Assembly (NCBI RefSeq): GCF_000730165.1 | Contig: NZ_CP022113.1 | Coordinates: forward strand, 372,001-436,000 | From: Nitrospirillum viridazoti CBAmc | GTDB lineage: Bacteria; Pseudomonadota; Alphaproteobacteria; Azospirillales; Azospirillaceae | Length of the DNA stretch: 64,000 nt | Reading direction: 5' to 3' | Shown: positions 27,801 through 42,800 of the stretch, piece after piece | Position numbering within the stretch: the first letter of the stretch is position 1 | How the letters are laid out: the number at the start of each line of letters is the position of its first letter | The notes under the pieces: model-generated | Database searches by the model: none | Seen by the model: the letters and a program-made list of their open reading frames with translations, nothing else | What the model was told of the DNA's origin: nothing | Made by a program: the position numbers and the translations under genes

Positions 27801-30800
27801 CATCACCAGCGCCTTCCCCGGCATCGTCGTCGCCAGCACCGGCAGCGTCGGCACCATGACCAACGACGGCGCGGTCATCGGGACACAGCAGGCCGTGGCC
27901 CTCGGTGGTGTCATCGATACCCTGGTCAACAACGGGACCATCAGCGCCATCTCCGCCATCGGGTTGACGGGCACCGTGGGCAGTGTGCTCAACACCGGCG
28001 TCGTCCGGGGGGCTATCGCCTTGTTTGGCGACAGCACCACGCGCTTCGCAAACGCCGGCACCATCACCGGCGCCTACAATTCCTTCGCCGGCATTTCCTA
28101 TGCCGGCCTGATGGCGGCCTCCAGCATTGGCACGCTGGTCAACAGCGGCACCATCAACGCCCAGTATGCCCTGCTCATGGTGGGTAGCCAGGGCGGCGCC
28201 AGCAGCATCGGCACGCTGATCAACAGCGGCGTCATCGCCGGCACCATCGTCAACGGCAACAGCGGCGTCCTGGGTTTCCTGCCCAACGACACCGTCGCCA
28301 GTGACCTGACCATCCAGGGCGGCGGCAACGGGACGGTCGGCACCTTCACTGGCCAGACCGGCAACGGCCTGATCCAGAACAAGCTGAGCAACCTGGTGTT
28401 CAGCGGCGGCAGCCTGCTGCTGAACGATGACGTTGACGTCACCGGCCACACCGCGCTCAACAGCGGCGCCAGCCTGACCCTGGTCGACACCATCGATGTC
28501 ACCGGCACCTACGTCCAGGGTAGCGCCGGCACACTGGTGGTAGGCAAGGGTGGCCAGCTGGCCATCGACGGCCAGGCCACCATCGCCGGCCAGTTGCGCG
28601 CGGGCGTGGCCACCGACAATTTCCTGCCGGGCCAGCAGGCCACCCTGGTAACCGGCGGCTTGGGGTCTGACTACAGCGCCGCGACCATCGCCAGCAACCT
28701 GGCGCATCTGGCGCTGACCAACAGCGTCACGAACAACGCCGTGGTGGTGACGGCGCAAAACTACTACATCGGCGGCAGCCTGGGCGCCGACATCACCAAC
28801 ACCGGCACTGTCAGCGCCGCCACCGCCGTCTACATCGCCGGTGGCGCCACGGCCGTGGGCACGCTGGTCAACAGCGGCGTGATCACCGGCGACATCATCG
28901 ACGACCGCGCCGGCGCCAGCCTGCTGCTGGCCGGCGGCACCGGTGTGGGCACCTTCACCGGCGGCACCATCACCCACACCCTGGGCGACATCCACGTCAC
29001 CCAGGGTACCATCCGGCTGAACGATTCGGTCAACGCCGGCACCGGCGCGCTGTCCATCGACAGCCCGGCCTTCGTGACGCTGGGCGGCACCGTGGCCGTG
29101 ACCGGCACCCTGCGCATGGCCGGCGGCCTGCTGATCGGCACCACCACCGGCCTGCTGACGGCCGACAGCGCCACCGTCACCGGCCGGGTGCTGACCGACG
29201 CCCTGGGCAACTACAGGGCGGGCGACACGCCCACCCTGGTCCAGGCCACCACCGCCGACTATGGCGCCGCCACCCTGGCCAGCCTCTTCGGCCTCAGCGG
29301 CAGCGTGGCGCAGGACGGCGGCAACCTGGTTGTCCGTTACCTGAATGACTATCTCGGCGGCGGCCTGGCCACCCTGAACAACGCCGGTACCCTCACCAGC
29401 GGCGGCTATGGCGTGTACGTGGCCGCCACCGGCAGCATCGGCACGCTCAGCAACAGCGGCGTGCTGGGTGGCGTGACGGCGGGCGTGGTCGGCAATGGCG
29501 GCACCATCGCCACGCTGGTCAACACCGGCACCATCAACGCCGCCTACGCCCTGGGCCTGGGCGGCGGCGCCACGCTCGGCACCCTGGTTAACAGCGGCGT
29601 GATCGCCGGCACCATCGTCAATGGCGACAACAACCTGATCGGCCTGGGCGTCGACACGGTGGCCGCCAACCTGTCCATCCAGGGCGGCAGCGGCGGCCTG
29701 GTCGGCACCTTCACCGGCCGGAACCTGACGGCCAAGGGCAGCATCCTCAGCCGTCTCAGCGACCTGCTCTTCACCAGCGGGAACCTCTGGCTGAACGATG
29801 ACATCGACGCCACCGGCCACACGGTCGGCAACCTGGGCGCCGACGTCACCCTGACCAGCGCGATTACGGTCACCGGCGCCTACACCCAGGCAGCGGGCGG
29901 CACGCTGGTGGTGGGCACGTCCGGCCGGCTGTCCGTGACCGACGCCGCCACTGTGGCCGGCACCGTTGTCGCCGGCCTGGCGACCGAAAACGCCACCCTG
30001 GGCCAGGTCTCTACCCTGGTGGCCGGCGGTTCGGGCAGCGACTACAGCGCGGCGCACGTCGCCACCGTCACCGGCATGGGCGTCACTACCAGCATCAGCG
30101 GCGGCAGCCTGCTGGGCATCCATACCAACTATTACGTCGGCGGCAGTCTGGGCAGCCTGGCCAACAGCGGCAGCATCAGCGCCGCCACCATCCTGTACAT
30201 CGCCGGCACCGGCACGCTGGATACGCTGACCAACAGCGGCACCATCGCCGGCAACATCGTCAACCGTAGCGCCCATACCCTGTCCATCAGCGGCGGCGCC
30301 GGCGGTGCCTCCGGCACCTTCACCGGTGGCACCATCACCAATACCGCCAGCGACCTGGCCCTGGTGTCCGGCGACCTGGCCTTGGCTGACGCCGTCAACG
30401 TGGCCGGCCATACCCTCGTCAACAGCGGCGCCAACGTCACGGTGGCCGGCGCCGTCAGCGTCACGGGTGACTATGGCCAGTCCGCCGGCATCCTGCTGCT
30501 GCGGCCGGGCACCGACAGCCTGAACGTCAGCGGCAACGCCAGCCTGACGGGCGGCACGGTGGCCATGGCGGGCTTCAGCGTCACCGGCAACTATTTCGCC
30601 GGCACGCTGGGCACCCTGGTCCACGCCGGCGGCACCCTGATGACCGGCGCCGCCATCACCGCCGACGGCGTGGGCAACCTGAACATCGCCAGCAGCGTCA
30701 CCGGCGGCAACCTGCTGGCCCTCATCGGCAACGACTATATCGGCGGCACGCTGGGCAGCCTGGTCAACACCGACACCATAATCAGCCGTACCGCCCTGTA

Positions 30801-33800
30801 CGTGGCCACCAGCGGCAGCGTCGGCAGCCTAGCCAACAATGGCACGCTGACGGGCCAGTACGCGGGGCTTTTCACCGAGGGCAGCATCGGCACCCTGGTA
30901 AACACCGCCACCATCAGCCAGGGCGGCGGCACCTTCAGCAGCGCCATCGGCGCCTCCGTCGGCCTGCGCAACACCGGTGTCATCGGCAGCCTCAGCAACA
31001 GCGGCCTGATCAGCGCCGCCAATACCGGCCTGAACAGCCAGGGCAGCATCGCCACCCTGTCCAACAGCGGCACCATCACCGCCACCCACTTCGGCCTGCG
31101 CAATCACAGCGCCAGCGGCAATATCGGCGTCATCGACACCCTGACCAACAGCGGCTGGATCAACGGCGGCATCGGCGGTGTGGTGCAGAATGCCGGCGGC
31201 GTGGGCTTATTGGACAACAGCGGTTCCATTTCCGGCAACAACTTCGCCGTCGCCGTGAACGGCGGCACCATCGGCACCCTGCTGAACAGCGGCACGCTGT
31301 CCAGCAGCAGCGCCGGCGTGGCGCTCACCAACCGGGGCAGCATTGCCATCCTAGCCAACAGCGGCCTGATCGGCGGCAGTGGCAATGCCATCACCATTGA
31401 CAGCAATTCCGCCCTGGGTCTGCTGGCCAACAGCGGTGTCATCGCTGGCAATATTCAGAACAACGCCACCCGGGACCTGACAATCCAGGGCGGCGACACC
31501 CTCACTGGCACCTTCACCGGCCTTAACGGCGGCCGGGGCCAGATCGACAACACCGTCAGCACCGTGGTGTTCTCGGCCGGCAATGTGCTGCTGAATGACG
31601 ACATCGACGCCACCGGCCACGCCGTGCTGAACACCGGCGCCGCCGTCACCCTGGCGTCAGCTGCCAGGATCACCGGCGACTATGGACAAAGCGGCGGCAC
31701 CCTGTCGCTGAACACCACCAATACCCTGGGCGCCAGTGGCGCGATCAGCATCAGCGGCGGCTATGTCCAGGTGAACGACCTGGCGGCCACGGTCAACTAT
31801 ATCCACACCACCTTGGGCGTGCTGGCCACCGGCAGCGGCGCGTCCGACTACAGCGGCGCCCGCTACCTCAACACCGTCGATGGCGTGGCGGTGGGCGGTG
31901 TGGCGGCCAACGGCACCCTGACGGGCGTGGTGCTGAACGATTATATCGGCACCACCTACGCCACGCTGGCGAACAGCGCTGACATCCAGGCGACGCTGGG
32001 GGCGGCACAGCTGTACGTCGCGGTCACGGGCAGCCTGGACGGCTACACCAACACCGGTACCCTGCACGGCGGTGGCACGGACCTGGTGCATGTCGGCGGC
32101 ACCGTCGGCACCATCAGCAACAGCGGCATCCTCAACGCCTTCAGCAAGGCGATCCACCTGGCCGGCGGCAGCGTCGCCACCCTGTCCAACACCGGTGGCA
32201 TTTTCGCCAACACTGGCGTGTTGGTGGACGCGGCCGGCACCATCGGCGTGCTGAGCAACGCCGGCACGATCTGGAGTCAGCACACCGCCCTCTACAACCT
32301 CGGCGGCATCGGCAGCCTGGCCAACACTGGGTCGATCACCACGCTGGTCAGCGGCGGCACCATCGGCCTGCTGGACAATTCCGGCTCCATCACCGCCATC
32401 CAGCTGGGCGTCAGCATCAACGGCACCAGCCCCACGGCATGGATCGGCACCCTGCTGACCAGCGGCCGGCTGGGCGGCGGCGATACCGGCGTGTCCATCG
32501 CCACCGGCGGCACCATTGCCCTCCTGTCGGTCGCCGCCGACGGCCTGATCACCGGCAGCCGGTACGGCGTCTACAGCGATCAGTCCATTGGCACCCTGGC
32601 CAATGAGGGCACGATCTTCGGCCAGCAAGCGGGCATCAATAACAATGGGATGGGCAGCATCGGCCTGCTGACCAACGACGGCACCATCCAGGCCCAGTCC
32701 GGCTATGGCATCAACAACAGCAATACCGGGTCCATCGGCACCCTGATCAACACCGGCCTTATCGGCGCCACCGGGGGCGGCGTCGGCGTCAGCAACACCG
32801 GCGGCACCATCGCCAGGCTGGTGAACAGCGGCACCATCCTGGGTGTGGGCTCCAGCGCCGCCGCCATCAGCAACGACGGTGGCACCCTCGGCACGCTGGT
32901 GAACAGCGGCCTCATCCGGGCCGAGGCCCCCTTGGGCACCGGCATCTATGGCGGCAGCATCGGCCTGCTGTCCATCGCCGGCGGCGGCCAGGTCATTGGT
33001 GCCCAGGGTGTCTACGCCGGGGAGATGAACACCCTGGCCAACAGCGGCACCATCCAGGGCAGCACCATCGGCGTTCGCGCCGACACCCTGGATACGCTGG
33101 TGAACGACGGAATCATCCAGGGCGGGACGCTCACCGCCGGCATGACCGCCGGCCAGGGCATCATTTACAACAACGCCGTCGGCCTGCTGCGCAACAGCGG
33201 CACCATCAGCGGCGGCTATGCCGGTGTGGCGGCCGCCGGCACGACCGGCACGATCCTCAACAGCGGCAGCATCCTCAGCCGCTTTGGGGCCGTGAACGTC
33301 AATGGTCTGGACCTGCTGAACAACAACGGTCTCCTCAGCGGCGGCACCGCCGTCTTCAGCAACAGCGGCGTCGGCAGCCTGGTGAACACTGGCACCGTGG
33401 TCGGCGGCACCGTCGCCCTGTCCGGCGCCTTCGGCGTCATCGACAATGCCGGCCTGATCCAGGGCCCCGTCGCGGCCCGGTTCAGCAACCAGGTCATTGG
33501 CTTCACCAACAGCGGCATTGTGGCCGGCGACATCGTTGCCACCATCGGCGACCTCAGCATCACCGGCGGCAGCGGCACGCATGTGGGCACCTTCACCGGC
33601 TATGCCGCCAACACGCAAGGCACCATCACCGTCACCGGCGGCACCCTGGTGCTGGCGGGCGGCAATGTGGCCCTGAACGACCAGGTGCAGGCCAGCGTCG
33701 TCAATGCCGGCGCCAACCTGACCATCGCGTCGGCGGTGACCATCGCTGGCGCTTACACCCAGGCGGGCGGTACCCTCCAGCTCAACACCGCCACCCCGCT

Positions 33801-36800
33801 GCAGGTGGCCGACCAGGCCACCATCGCCGGCGGCGTGCGGGTGGGCCAGGCCACGGCCAACTTCACCGTCAACCAGACCACCACCCTGGTCAGCGCGGCG
33901 GCGGGCTCCGACTACAGCGCCGCCACCGTCGGCGGCCTGGCGGGCATGGACGTCGCCGGCACGGTGGATGGCGCCGGTCGCCTGATCGCCGCCTTCCGGA
34001 ACGACTATATCGGCGGCAGCCTGCTGACCCTGTCCAACACTGGCAGCATCAGCGCCAACACCGGCGTCTATGTGGCGGGCACGGGCAGCCTGGGCACCCT
34101 GGTCAACACCGACCGCCTGTTCGGCACCCTGGCCGCCGTGTCCATCGCCGCCGGCGGCGTGCTGGACGTGCTGGACAACGAACAGACGGTGGACGGCAAC
34201 GTCATCAACGACGGCAACCATGGGCTGACCATCGTCGGCAACACCAGCCAGGCCAGTTCCTTCCAGAACGGCACCATTCGCAGCCGCGGCGCCGACGTGG
34301 TGCTGGCCGCCGGCCGCCTCTCCATGGGCGATGTCGTCGACGTCGGCGCCCTGACGCTGCGCAACACCGGCGCCACCATCCTGTCCAACGCGCCGCTGAA
34401 CGTGGTGGGCAACTACCGCCAGACGGCGGGTGAGCTGGACGTCATCGCCGGCAGCGGCGCCTTGCGGGCCAGCGGCAATGTCGACCTAGCGGGCCAGGTG
34501 CTGGTCTACGCCGGCACCGCCAACATCCTGGCCGGCGACGTCAGCACCATCGCCCAGGCCGGCGGCACGCTGGGTGTCAGCGGCGCCACCGTCCAGGGCT
34601 GGAACCTGTCCATCACCAGCGCCGTCAGCGGCAGCAGCCTGCTGGCAACCGCCCATACCGACTATCTGGGCGCCTCCGCCACCAGCGTAGTCAACACGGC
34701 GAACATCGACGGCACCTCCGTCGCGGTCTACGTGGCGGCATCCGCCACCATTGGCACCGTCACCAACCAGGGCACGCTGTCCGCCCGGTCCAACACGGCG
34801 GTGCAGGTGGGGGGCACCATCGGCACCCTGGCCAACACCGGCCTGATCGCCGGCCAGGACAATGCGCTGTCCATCAGCGGCCGTTTGGATACCCTGGCCA
34901 ACGCCGGCACCATCGCGGGCGATATCCTCAACGCCACCAGCGGCGCGCTGGTCATCACCGGCGGCAGTACCGGCACGGTGGGTACCGTCACGGGCTATGC
35001 CGGCGGGCGGGGTACCATCACCAATGTGCTGAGCGGCCTGACCTTCGCCGCCGGCAACTTGCTGGTGAACGACGATATCGACGCCGCCGGACAGACGGTG
35101 ACCAACAGCGGCGCCACCCTGACGCTGGGCAGCGGCACCATCACCGGCGCCTTCGCCCAGACGGGCGGCACCCTGTCCATCATGAGCCTGGCGGTCAGCG
35201 ACGCGGTCAGCCTGACGGGCGGCGTGCTGGTGGCCCAGGGCGTCACCGCCAGCGGCAACTATCTGGCCAGCACCCTGGGCACCCTGGTCACGGCCGGTGC
35301 CGCCTCCAGCTACGCCGGCGTCACCCTGGCGTCCGACCTGACCGGCCTGAACGTCGTCGGCCAGACGATGGGCAACGACCTGCTGCTGGTCGCCAACAAC
35401 GACTACATCGGCGGCACCCTGGCAACGCTGACCAACAGCGGCACCATCACCGCCGCCGCTGCCGTCTATATCGCCGCCACCGGCAGCCTGGGTACCCTGA
35501 TCAACACCGGCACGCTGTCGGGTGACATCCGCAACCTGTCGGCCAACGCGCTGGCCATCGCCGGCAACACGGCCGGCGGCACGGGTCTGCTGACCGGTGG
35601 CACCATCCGCAACACGCAGTCCGACCTGACCTTTACGGAAGGCGCGTTGCGGCTGGAGGACGCCATCGACGTCACCGGCCATACGGTGGTGAACAGTGGG
35701 GCCAACCTCACCATCGGCGGCACCGTCGCCGTGGCCGGCAACTTCAGCCAGACCGGCGGCAGCCTGCTGATGGACCTGTACGGCAGCCAGCTGACCGTGT
35801 CCGGCAGCGTGGCCATGACCGGCGGCGCCCTGACCATCACTGGCGCCAGCAACCTGGCCAACTACACCGTGGGATCCGCCCTTTCCACCCTGGTTTCCGG
35901 TGGTGCGGGCGCCAACTACGCCGGTCTGTCCATCACCACCGACCTGACCGGCTTCGACATCGGCAGCAGCATCGCCGGCAACGCCCTGGTCGCCATGGCG
36001 TTCAGCGACTATATCGGCGGCACGCTGGGCACGCTGAACAACACTGGCACCATCAGCGGTGTCGTGACCGGCCTGTACGTCGCCGGTACCGGCAGCCTGG
36101 GCACCTTCACCAATACTGGTGCCATCACCACCAGCAGCCGGGCCGTGGCCATCAGCCCCTACGGCACCGCCGGCCGGGTGGACACCCTGGTCAACCAGGG
36201 CGGCATCACCGGCCAGACCGCCGTCTTCGTCGGCCAGGGCGGTATCCTTGGCATCCTGGTCAACAGCGGCACGCTGGCCGGAACCGGCTATGCCGCCATC
36301 GACAACTTCGCCGGCACCATCGGCCTGATCCAAAACAGCGGCACCATCGCCTCCTCCTACCCCTATTCGGCCCTGGCCAACAACTGGGGGGCCGGGATCG
36401 GCACGGTGTCCAACACCGGCATGCTGCAAGGCCTGTACAACGGCGGCACCATCGGCCTGGTCAGCATCGGCACCGCCGGCACCATGCACGGCTGGTTCAC
36501 GGGGCTGGCCAATGCCGGCACGCTGGCGGCTGTGATCAACGACGGCCAGATCTCCGGTCCCATCGGCGTGCGGGTCGGCGGCAGCAACGGCAACGCCGGC
36601 GGGGGTAGCCTCGGCACGCTGACCAACGCTGGAACCATCAGCGGCACCTCGCACGGCGTCGACAACATGGTCAGCGGCGCGCTCAGCCCCACCATCGCCC
36701 GGGTGGACAACAGCGGCCTGATCACCAGCGCCAACGGCGCCGCGATCTTCAACGAAGGCTCGGCCAGCGCGCTGGGTACCCTCGGCACCCTGGCCAACAG

Positions 36801-39800
36801 CGGTACCATCCAGGGTGTCGTCGGCCTCGCCAACGACGGCACCCTGGGTACCCTGCTGAACGGCGGCACCCTGGCCGGCAATGCCGCGGCCCTGACCATT
36901 GGCACCCTGGGCACTCTCGGCTATTTCCGGAACGATGGCCTGGTGGCGGGCGATATCGTCAACCTGGCCGCCCGGGACCTGACCATCAACAACGCCGGAT
37001 CCATCGGCACCTTCACCGGCTACGGCGCCGGCACCCAGGGCACCATTCGCAACACCGGCGGCAACGTCGTGTTCGCGTCCGGCGCCCTGACGCTGAACGA
37101 CGCCATCGACGTGGGCAGCCACACGGTGGTCAACAGCGGCATCGCCCTGACCCTGGCCGGCACCGTCAGCATCACTGGCAACTATGCCGAGGCCGGCGGC
37201 ACCGTCACCATGGCCCCGGGCAACCAGCTGGCTGTCAGCGGCGTGGCTAGCATCAGCGGCGCCGTCTTCTCCCTGACCGGCCAGACGGCCACCGGCAACT
37301 ATCTGGCCGGCACCTTGGGCACGGTCGTAGCCGGGGGCGCGGGTTCCGACTACAGCGGCACCTCGCTCACCGCCGGCTACCAGGGCGTGGCCGCCCTCTC
37401 CAACGGCGGCAACCTGGTTGCCGTGGCCACCAGCGACTACATCGGCGGCAGCCTGGCCTCGGCCGGCAACAGCGACACCATCGTCAGTAGCCTGGCCTCC
37501 AGCTTCCTGACGGTGGCCAGCACCGGCACCCTGGGCAGCTTCACCAACAGCGGCAGGCTGACGGGCGGCGTCTTCCAGGTGGACGTGGCCGGTGTCATCG
37601 GTACCTTCGTCAACGCCGGCAGCCTCAGCGGCAACAGCTTGGCCGTCCATGTCGACACCATCGGCAGCGTCGGCGCCCTGTCCAACAGCGGCATGATCGG
37701 CACCGCCGGCAACCAGGTGGGCATCGCCGGCACCCTGGGCCTGCTGTCCAACAGTGGCACCATGGGCGGCGTGTCCGTGGGCGGCACGGGCACGCTGCGC
37801 ACCGTGGACAACAGCGGGCGCCTCGCCAGCGTGCTGGTCGCCCTGGGCGGCCGCCTGGACAGCCTGGTCAACACCGGCTGGATGGGCAGCCTGGGCGCCA
37901 GCGGCCTGGTCACCCTCATCAGCAACGGCGGCACCATCGGCGGCGGCTCGACCGGGATCAACCTCACCCAGGCCAGCATTGGCCACCTGTCCAACACCGG
38001 CACCATCAGCGCCGCTGTCGCCGTTGCCGTTGACGGCAGCAGCACCATCGGCACCCTGTCGAATACCGGCTGGATCAGCAGCCTGGGCGACAGCGGCACC
38101 ATCGGCATCCTGGACAATGCCGGCTCCATCACCGAGCTGGACGTCAGCGGCCGGGTGCTGTCGCTGCTGAACAGTGGGTCCATCGGCGGTAACGCCAACG
38201 GCATCTACCTGGCACAAGGCGGCACCATCGCCAGCCTGTCGATCAGCGCCGGCGGCGTGCTGGCCGGCACCCAGCTGGGCCTCCAGAGTGAGGAGCGGAT
38301 CGGCACCCTGACCAACGACGGCCTGATCCAGGGGGTCAGCGCGGGCATCAACAACCGCCGCACCACCAGCACCATCGACCTGCTGAACAACCGCGGCACC
38401 ATCTGGGCCACGGGCAGTACCGGTTTCGCCATCAACAACGCCGGGACCATCGGCACCCTGCTGAACAGCGGCCTCATCAGTGGCGGTCTGGCCACGGGCA
38501 CCGGCATCTACGGCGGCAGCATCGGCCTGCTGTCCATCACCAGCGGTGGCCAGGTCATTGGTGCCCAGGCTGTCTACGCCGGGGTGATGAACACCCTGGC
38601 CAACAGCGGCACCATCCAGGGCAGCACCATCGGCGTTCGCGCCGACACCCTGGATACGCTGGTGAACGACGGAATGATCCAGGGCGGCACGCTCACCGCC
38701 GGCATGACCGCCGGCCAGGGCGTCGTCTATAACAACGCCATCGGCCTGCTGCGCAACAGCGGCACCATCAGCGGCGGCTATGCCGGTGTGGCGGCCGCCG
38801 GCACGACCGGCACGATCCTCAACAGCGGCAGCATCGTCAGCCGCTTTGGGGCGGTGAACGTCAACGGCCTGGACCTGCTGAACAACAGTGGTCTCCTCAG
38901 CGGCGGCACCGCCGTCTTCAGCAACAGCGGCGTCGGCAGCCTGGTGAACACCGGCACCGTGGTCGGCGGCACCGTCGCCCTGTCCGGCGCCTTCGGGGTC
39001 ATCGACAACGCCGGCCTGATCCAGGGCCCGGTCGCGGCCCGGTTCGGCAGCCAGGTCGCGGGCTTCAGCAACAGCGGCATTGTGGCCGGCGACATCGTCG
39101 CCACCATCGGCGACCTCAGCATCACCGGCGGCAGCGGCACGCATGTCGGCACCTTCACCGGCTATGCCGCCAACACGCAGGGCACCATCACCGTCACCGG
39201 CGGCAACCTGGTGTTCGCGGGTGGTGGGGTGTGGCTGAACGACCAGGTGGCAGGCAGCGTGGTCAACGCCGGGTCCGACCTGATCCTGACCAGCATCGTC
39301 AGCATCAGCGGCGCCTACAGCCAGGTCAGCGGCACGCTGGACCTCAGCCGAGGTGCGGGACAGCTGGCGGTGGCCGATGCCGCCAGCATCACCGGCGGCA
39401 CCATCGTGGCCAGCGTCAGCGCCGGCGCCAATTACCTGGCCGGTACGCTGGGCACCCTCGTGGCCGGCGGGGTTGGTTCCACCTACACCGGCGCCACCAT
39501 CGTCACCGCCGTCACCGGCCTGGCGTCCAGCGGCCTGACCGCCGGCGGCGACCTGCTGCTGATGGCCGATAACGACTATATCGGCGGCACCCTGGCCACG
39601 CTGACCAACAGCGGCGCCGTCACCGCAGCCACCGCGCTCTACATCGCCGCCAGCGGCAATCTGGGCACGCTGGTCAACAGCGGCACCCTGACGGGCAACA
39701 TCCGCAACCTGACGGCCCATGACCTGGTGGTCGTGGGCGGCCCCGGGGGCGGAAATGGTGGCGGTGTTGTGGGCACGTTGATCGGCGGCACCATCGTCAA

Positions 39801-42800
39801 CAGCCTGTCGGGCGTGTCCTTCATCGCCGGCAACCTGTTGCTGGCCGACGCCATCGATGTCGGCGGCAACACGGTGGTGAACAGCGGCGCCACCCTGACC
39901 ATCGGCGGCACCGTTGCCATCACCGGCAACTACAGCCAGACCGGCGGCGGCCTGATGCTGTCGCTGGGCGGCAGCCAGCTGGCGGTCGGTGGCAGTGCGG
40001 CCCTGACCGGCGGCGTGGTCACCATCACCGGCGCCAGCAGCCTGGCCAACTACACCGTGGGCTCTGCCCTGGCCACCCTGGTGTCCGGTGGCGCGGGATC
40101 CCGCTACACCCTGTCCATCACCAACGATCTGACCGGTTTCGACATCGGTAGCACGGTGGTGGGCAACGCCCTGCTGGCCGTGGCCCACAGCGACTATATC
40201 GGCGCTTCCCTGGGCAGCCTGGCCAACACCGGCACGGTCAGCGCCGTCACGGCCTTGCGCATCGCCAGCAGCGGCTCACTGGGCAGCTTCGCCAACAGCG
40301 GCGTGCTGCTGGGCGGCGTCGACGCCGCGTCCAACCTCGGCACCCTGGGCACGCTGTACAACGCCGGCCTGATAACCGGCACCACCGCCGGCGTGGCCAA
40401 CAGCGGCATGCTGGGCCTCCTGCTCAACGCCGTCGCGGGCACCGTGGCGGGTGGCATCGCCAACCAGGGCGTCTTGGGCCAACTGGCCAACGCCGGCCTC
40501 ATCACCGGTGCCACGGCCATCGCCAACAGCGGGGCCGGCACCATCGCCACCGTCGCCAATACCGGCCTGATCCAGGGTGGCCAGGTGGGGCTGCTGAACG
40601 CCGCCACCATCGGCCTGCTGGACAACAGCGGCACGCTGTCCGGCATCACCGCCCTGCGCAACGCGGCTGGCGGCAGCGTCGGCGGTATCGTCAATAGCGG
40701 CCTGATCCAGGGCGACATCGTCAACCTGGCGGCCGGCGGTCTGACCATCAGCGGCGGCAGCGGCACCCAGGTGGGCACCCTGGCCGGCGGCACCATCACC
40801 AGCACCGGCGCCGACGTGGCCTTCAACGCCGGAACGCTTTTGCTGGCCGACGCCGTCAACGTCACCGGCCATACCCTGGTCAACAGCGGCGCCACCCTGG
40901 TGCTCACCAGCGTCGTCTCCGTCACCGGCAACTATAGTCAGACGGGCGGCGTCCTGGGCCTGACCGCAGGCAGCAGCGGCCTGGCGGTCAGTGGTGCCGC
41001 CACCCTGTCGGGCGGCGTCGTGGCGGCCGCCTACGACGCGGGCGTCAACTACTTCGGCGGGGCCATCGCCACCCTGGTGTCGGCGGCGGGCGGCCTGAGC
41101 GTCTCGGCCTCCATCACCAACACCGTGACGGGCTTGGCCATGGTGACGCGGCTGTCGGGCACCGACCTGACGGCCAGCATCGCCAACGACTACATCGGCG
41201 GCACCTTGGGTAGCCTGACCAACACCGCCGCCCTGGGTGGGCCCACCGCCTTCTACGTGGCGGCGGCGGGCAGCGTCGGCACCCTGGTCAACAACGGCAC
41301 CCTGGCGGGCACCCTCAACGGTCTGGCCGTGGCCGGTGGCCAGATGGGCCAAATCAGCAACGCCGGCCTGATCCGCGGCTCCTCCACCGCCGGTGTGCAG
41401 GTGGGCACGGGCGGCCGCCTCGGCACGCTCAGCAACAGCGGCACCATCGCCTCCGACATTGGCTCGGGCGTGCTGGTCCAGGGCAGCCTGGGCAGCCTGA
41501 CCAACAGCGGCCAGGTGACCGGCGGCGGCGTGGCTTTGGACATCGCCACTGGCGGCATCGTGGGTTCGGTCAGCAACTTGGCCGGCGGCACGCTGGCCGC
41601 CGGCACCGTCGGCGTCCTGGTGGCGTTGGGCGGCACCCTGGGCGGCTTCAGCAACGCCGGTGTCCTGACCGGCGCGCATCTGGTAGGCATTGCCGGTCAG
41701 GCCGGGCTGGTCAACAACAGCGGCACGCTCACCGGCGGCGCCTCCACCGCTTTCCGCATCAGCGGTACGCTCGGTACCTTGGCCAACAGCGGCCTGATCA
41801 CCGCTACCCACGGCGTGCTCAGCGTCACCAGCAGCGGCGTGCTGGGCCTGCTGGCCAACAGCGGCACCATCATCGGCGACATCACCAACGCCGGCGCCCA
41901 GGACCTGACCATCACCGGTGGCGGCACCGTGGCGGGCACCTTCACCGGTGGCACCCTCACCAACCTGGCCAGCAACGTGGTGCTGGCGGGGGGCGGCCTG
42001 GTCTTCAACGACACCGTCAACGTAACGGGCCACACCCTGGTCAACAGCGGCGCCAACGTCCTGCTGTCCAGCACCCTGACGATCACCGGCGCCTACAGCC
42101 AGACCGGCGGCACCCTGGCCCTGGCCGGCAACCATTTGGTGGTCAGCGGTGTCGCCAGCCTCAGCGGCGGCACGGTCAGCACCAGCATCGCGGCGGCCAC
42201 CAACGTCAACTATCTGCAGGGTGACATCCTGGGCACCCTGGTGGTCGGCGGCGCCGGCTCCAGCTACACCGGTGTCTTCACCCAGGTGAACGTGACGGGC
42301 CTAGGGGCGGCCGCCAGCGCCGTGAGCATCGGCGCCGACACCGACCTGGTGGCCACCGTTTCCAACAACTACATCGGCGGCACCCTGTCCACGCTGGGCA
42401 ATGCCGGTACCATCGTTGCCGTCACCGCCCTCTATGTCGGCAGCGGCGGCAGCGTCGGCAGTGTCAGCAACAGCGGCGCGCTGTCGGGCAGCGTGGTGGG
42501 CGTGGTCAACAACGGCACCGTCGGCACCTTGACCAACAGCGGTACCGTCACCGGTTCCGTCGCCGGTGTCGCCAACGCCGGTTCCGTCGGCAGCTTCAGC
42601 AACGACGGCTCGGTTAGCGGCTCCATCGCCGGTGTGGTCAACAGCGGCACCATCGGCACCCTGGGCAATACCGGCACCGTCACCGGCAGCATTACCGGCC
42701 TGGGCAACCAGGCGGGTGCCAGCATCGGCACGCTCAGCAACAGTGGCACTGTCGCCGGCCAGATGGCGCTGAACAACGCCGGCACCATCGAGGTGGTCGT

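Noticed and set aside
34486-40188. A 1900-codon open frame on the - strand opposite the adhesin (similar ones at 22168-25656, 26869-30624, 31657-34221 and 44221-48603)
   Set aside because: These are antisense shadows of a very GC-rich, repetitive gene. Their translations are Gly/Asp/Ala/Gln low-complexity without domains, and the + strand product has a signal peptide, coherent repeats and a barrel.
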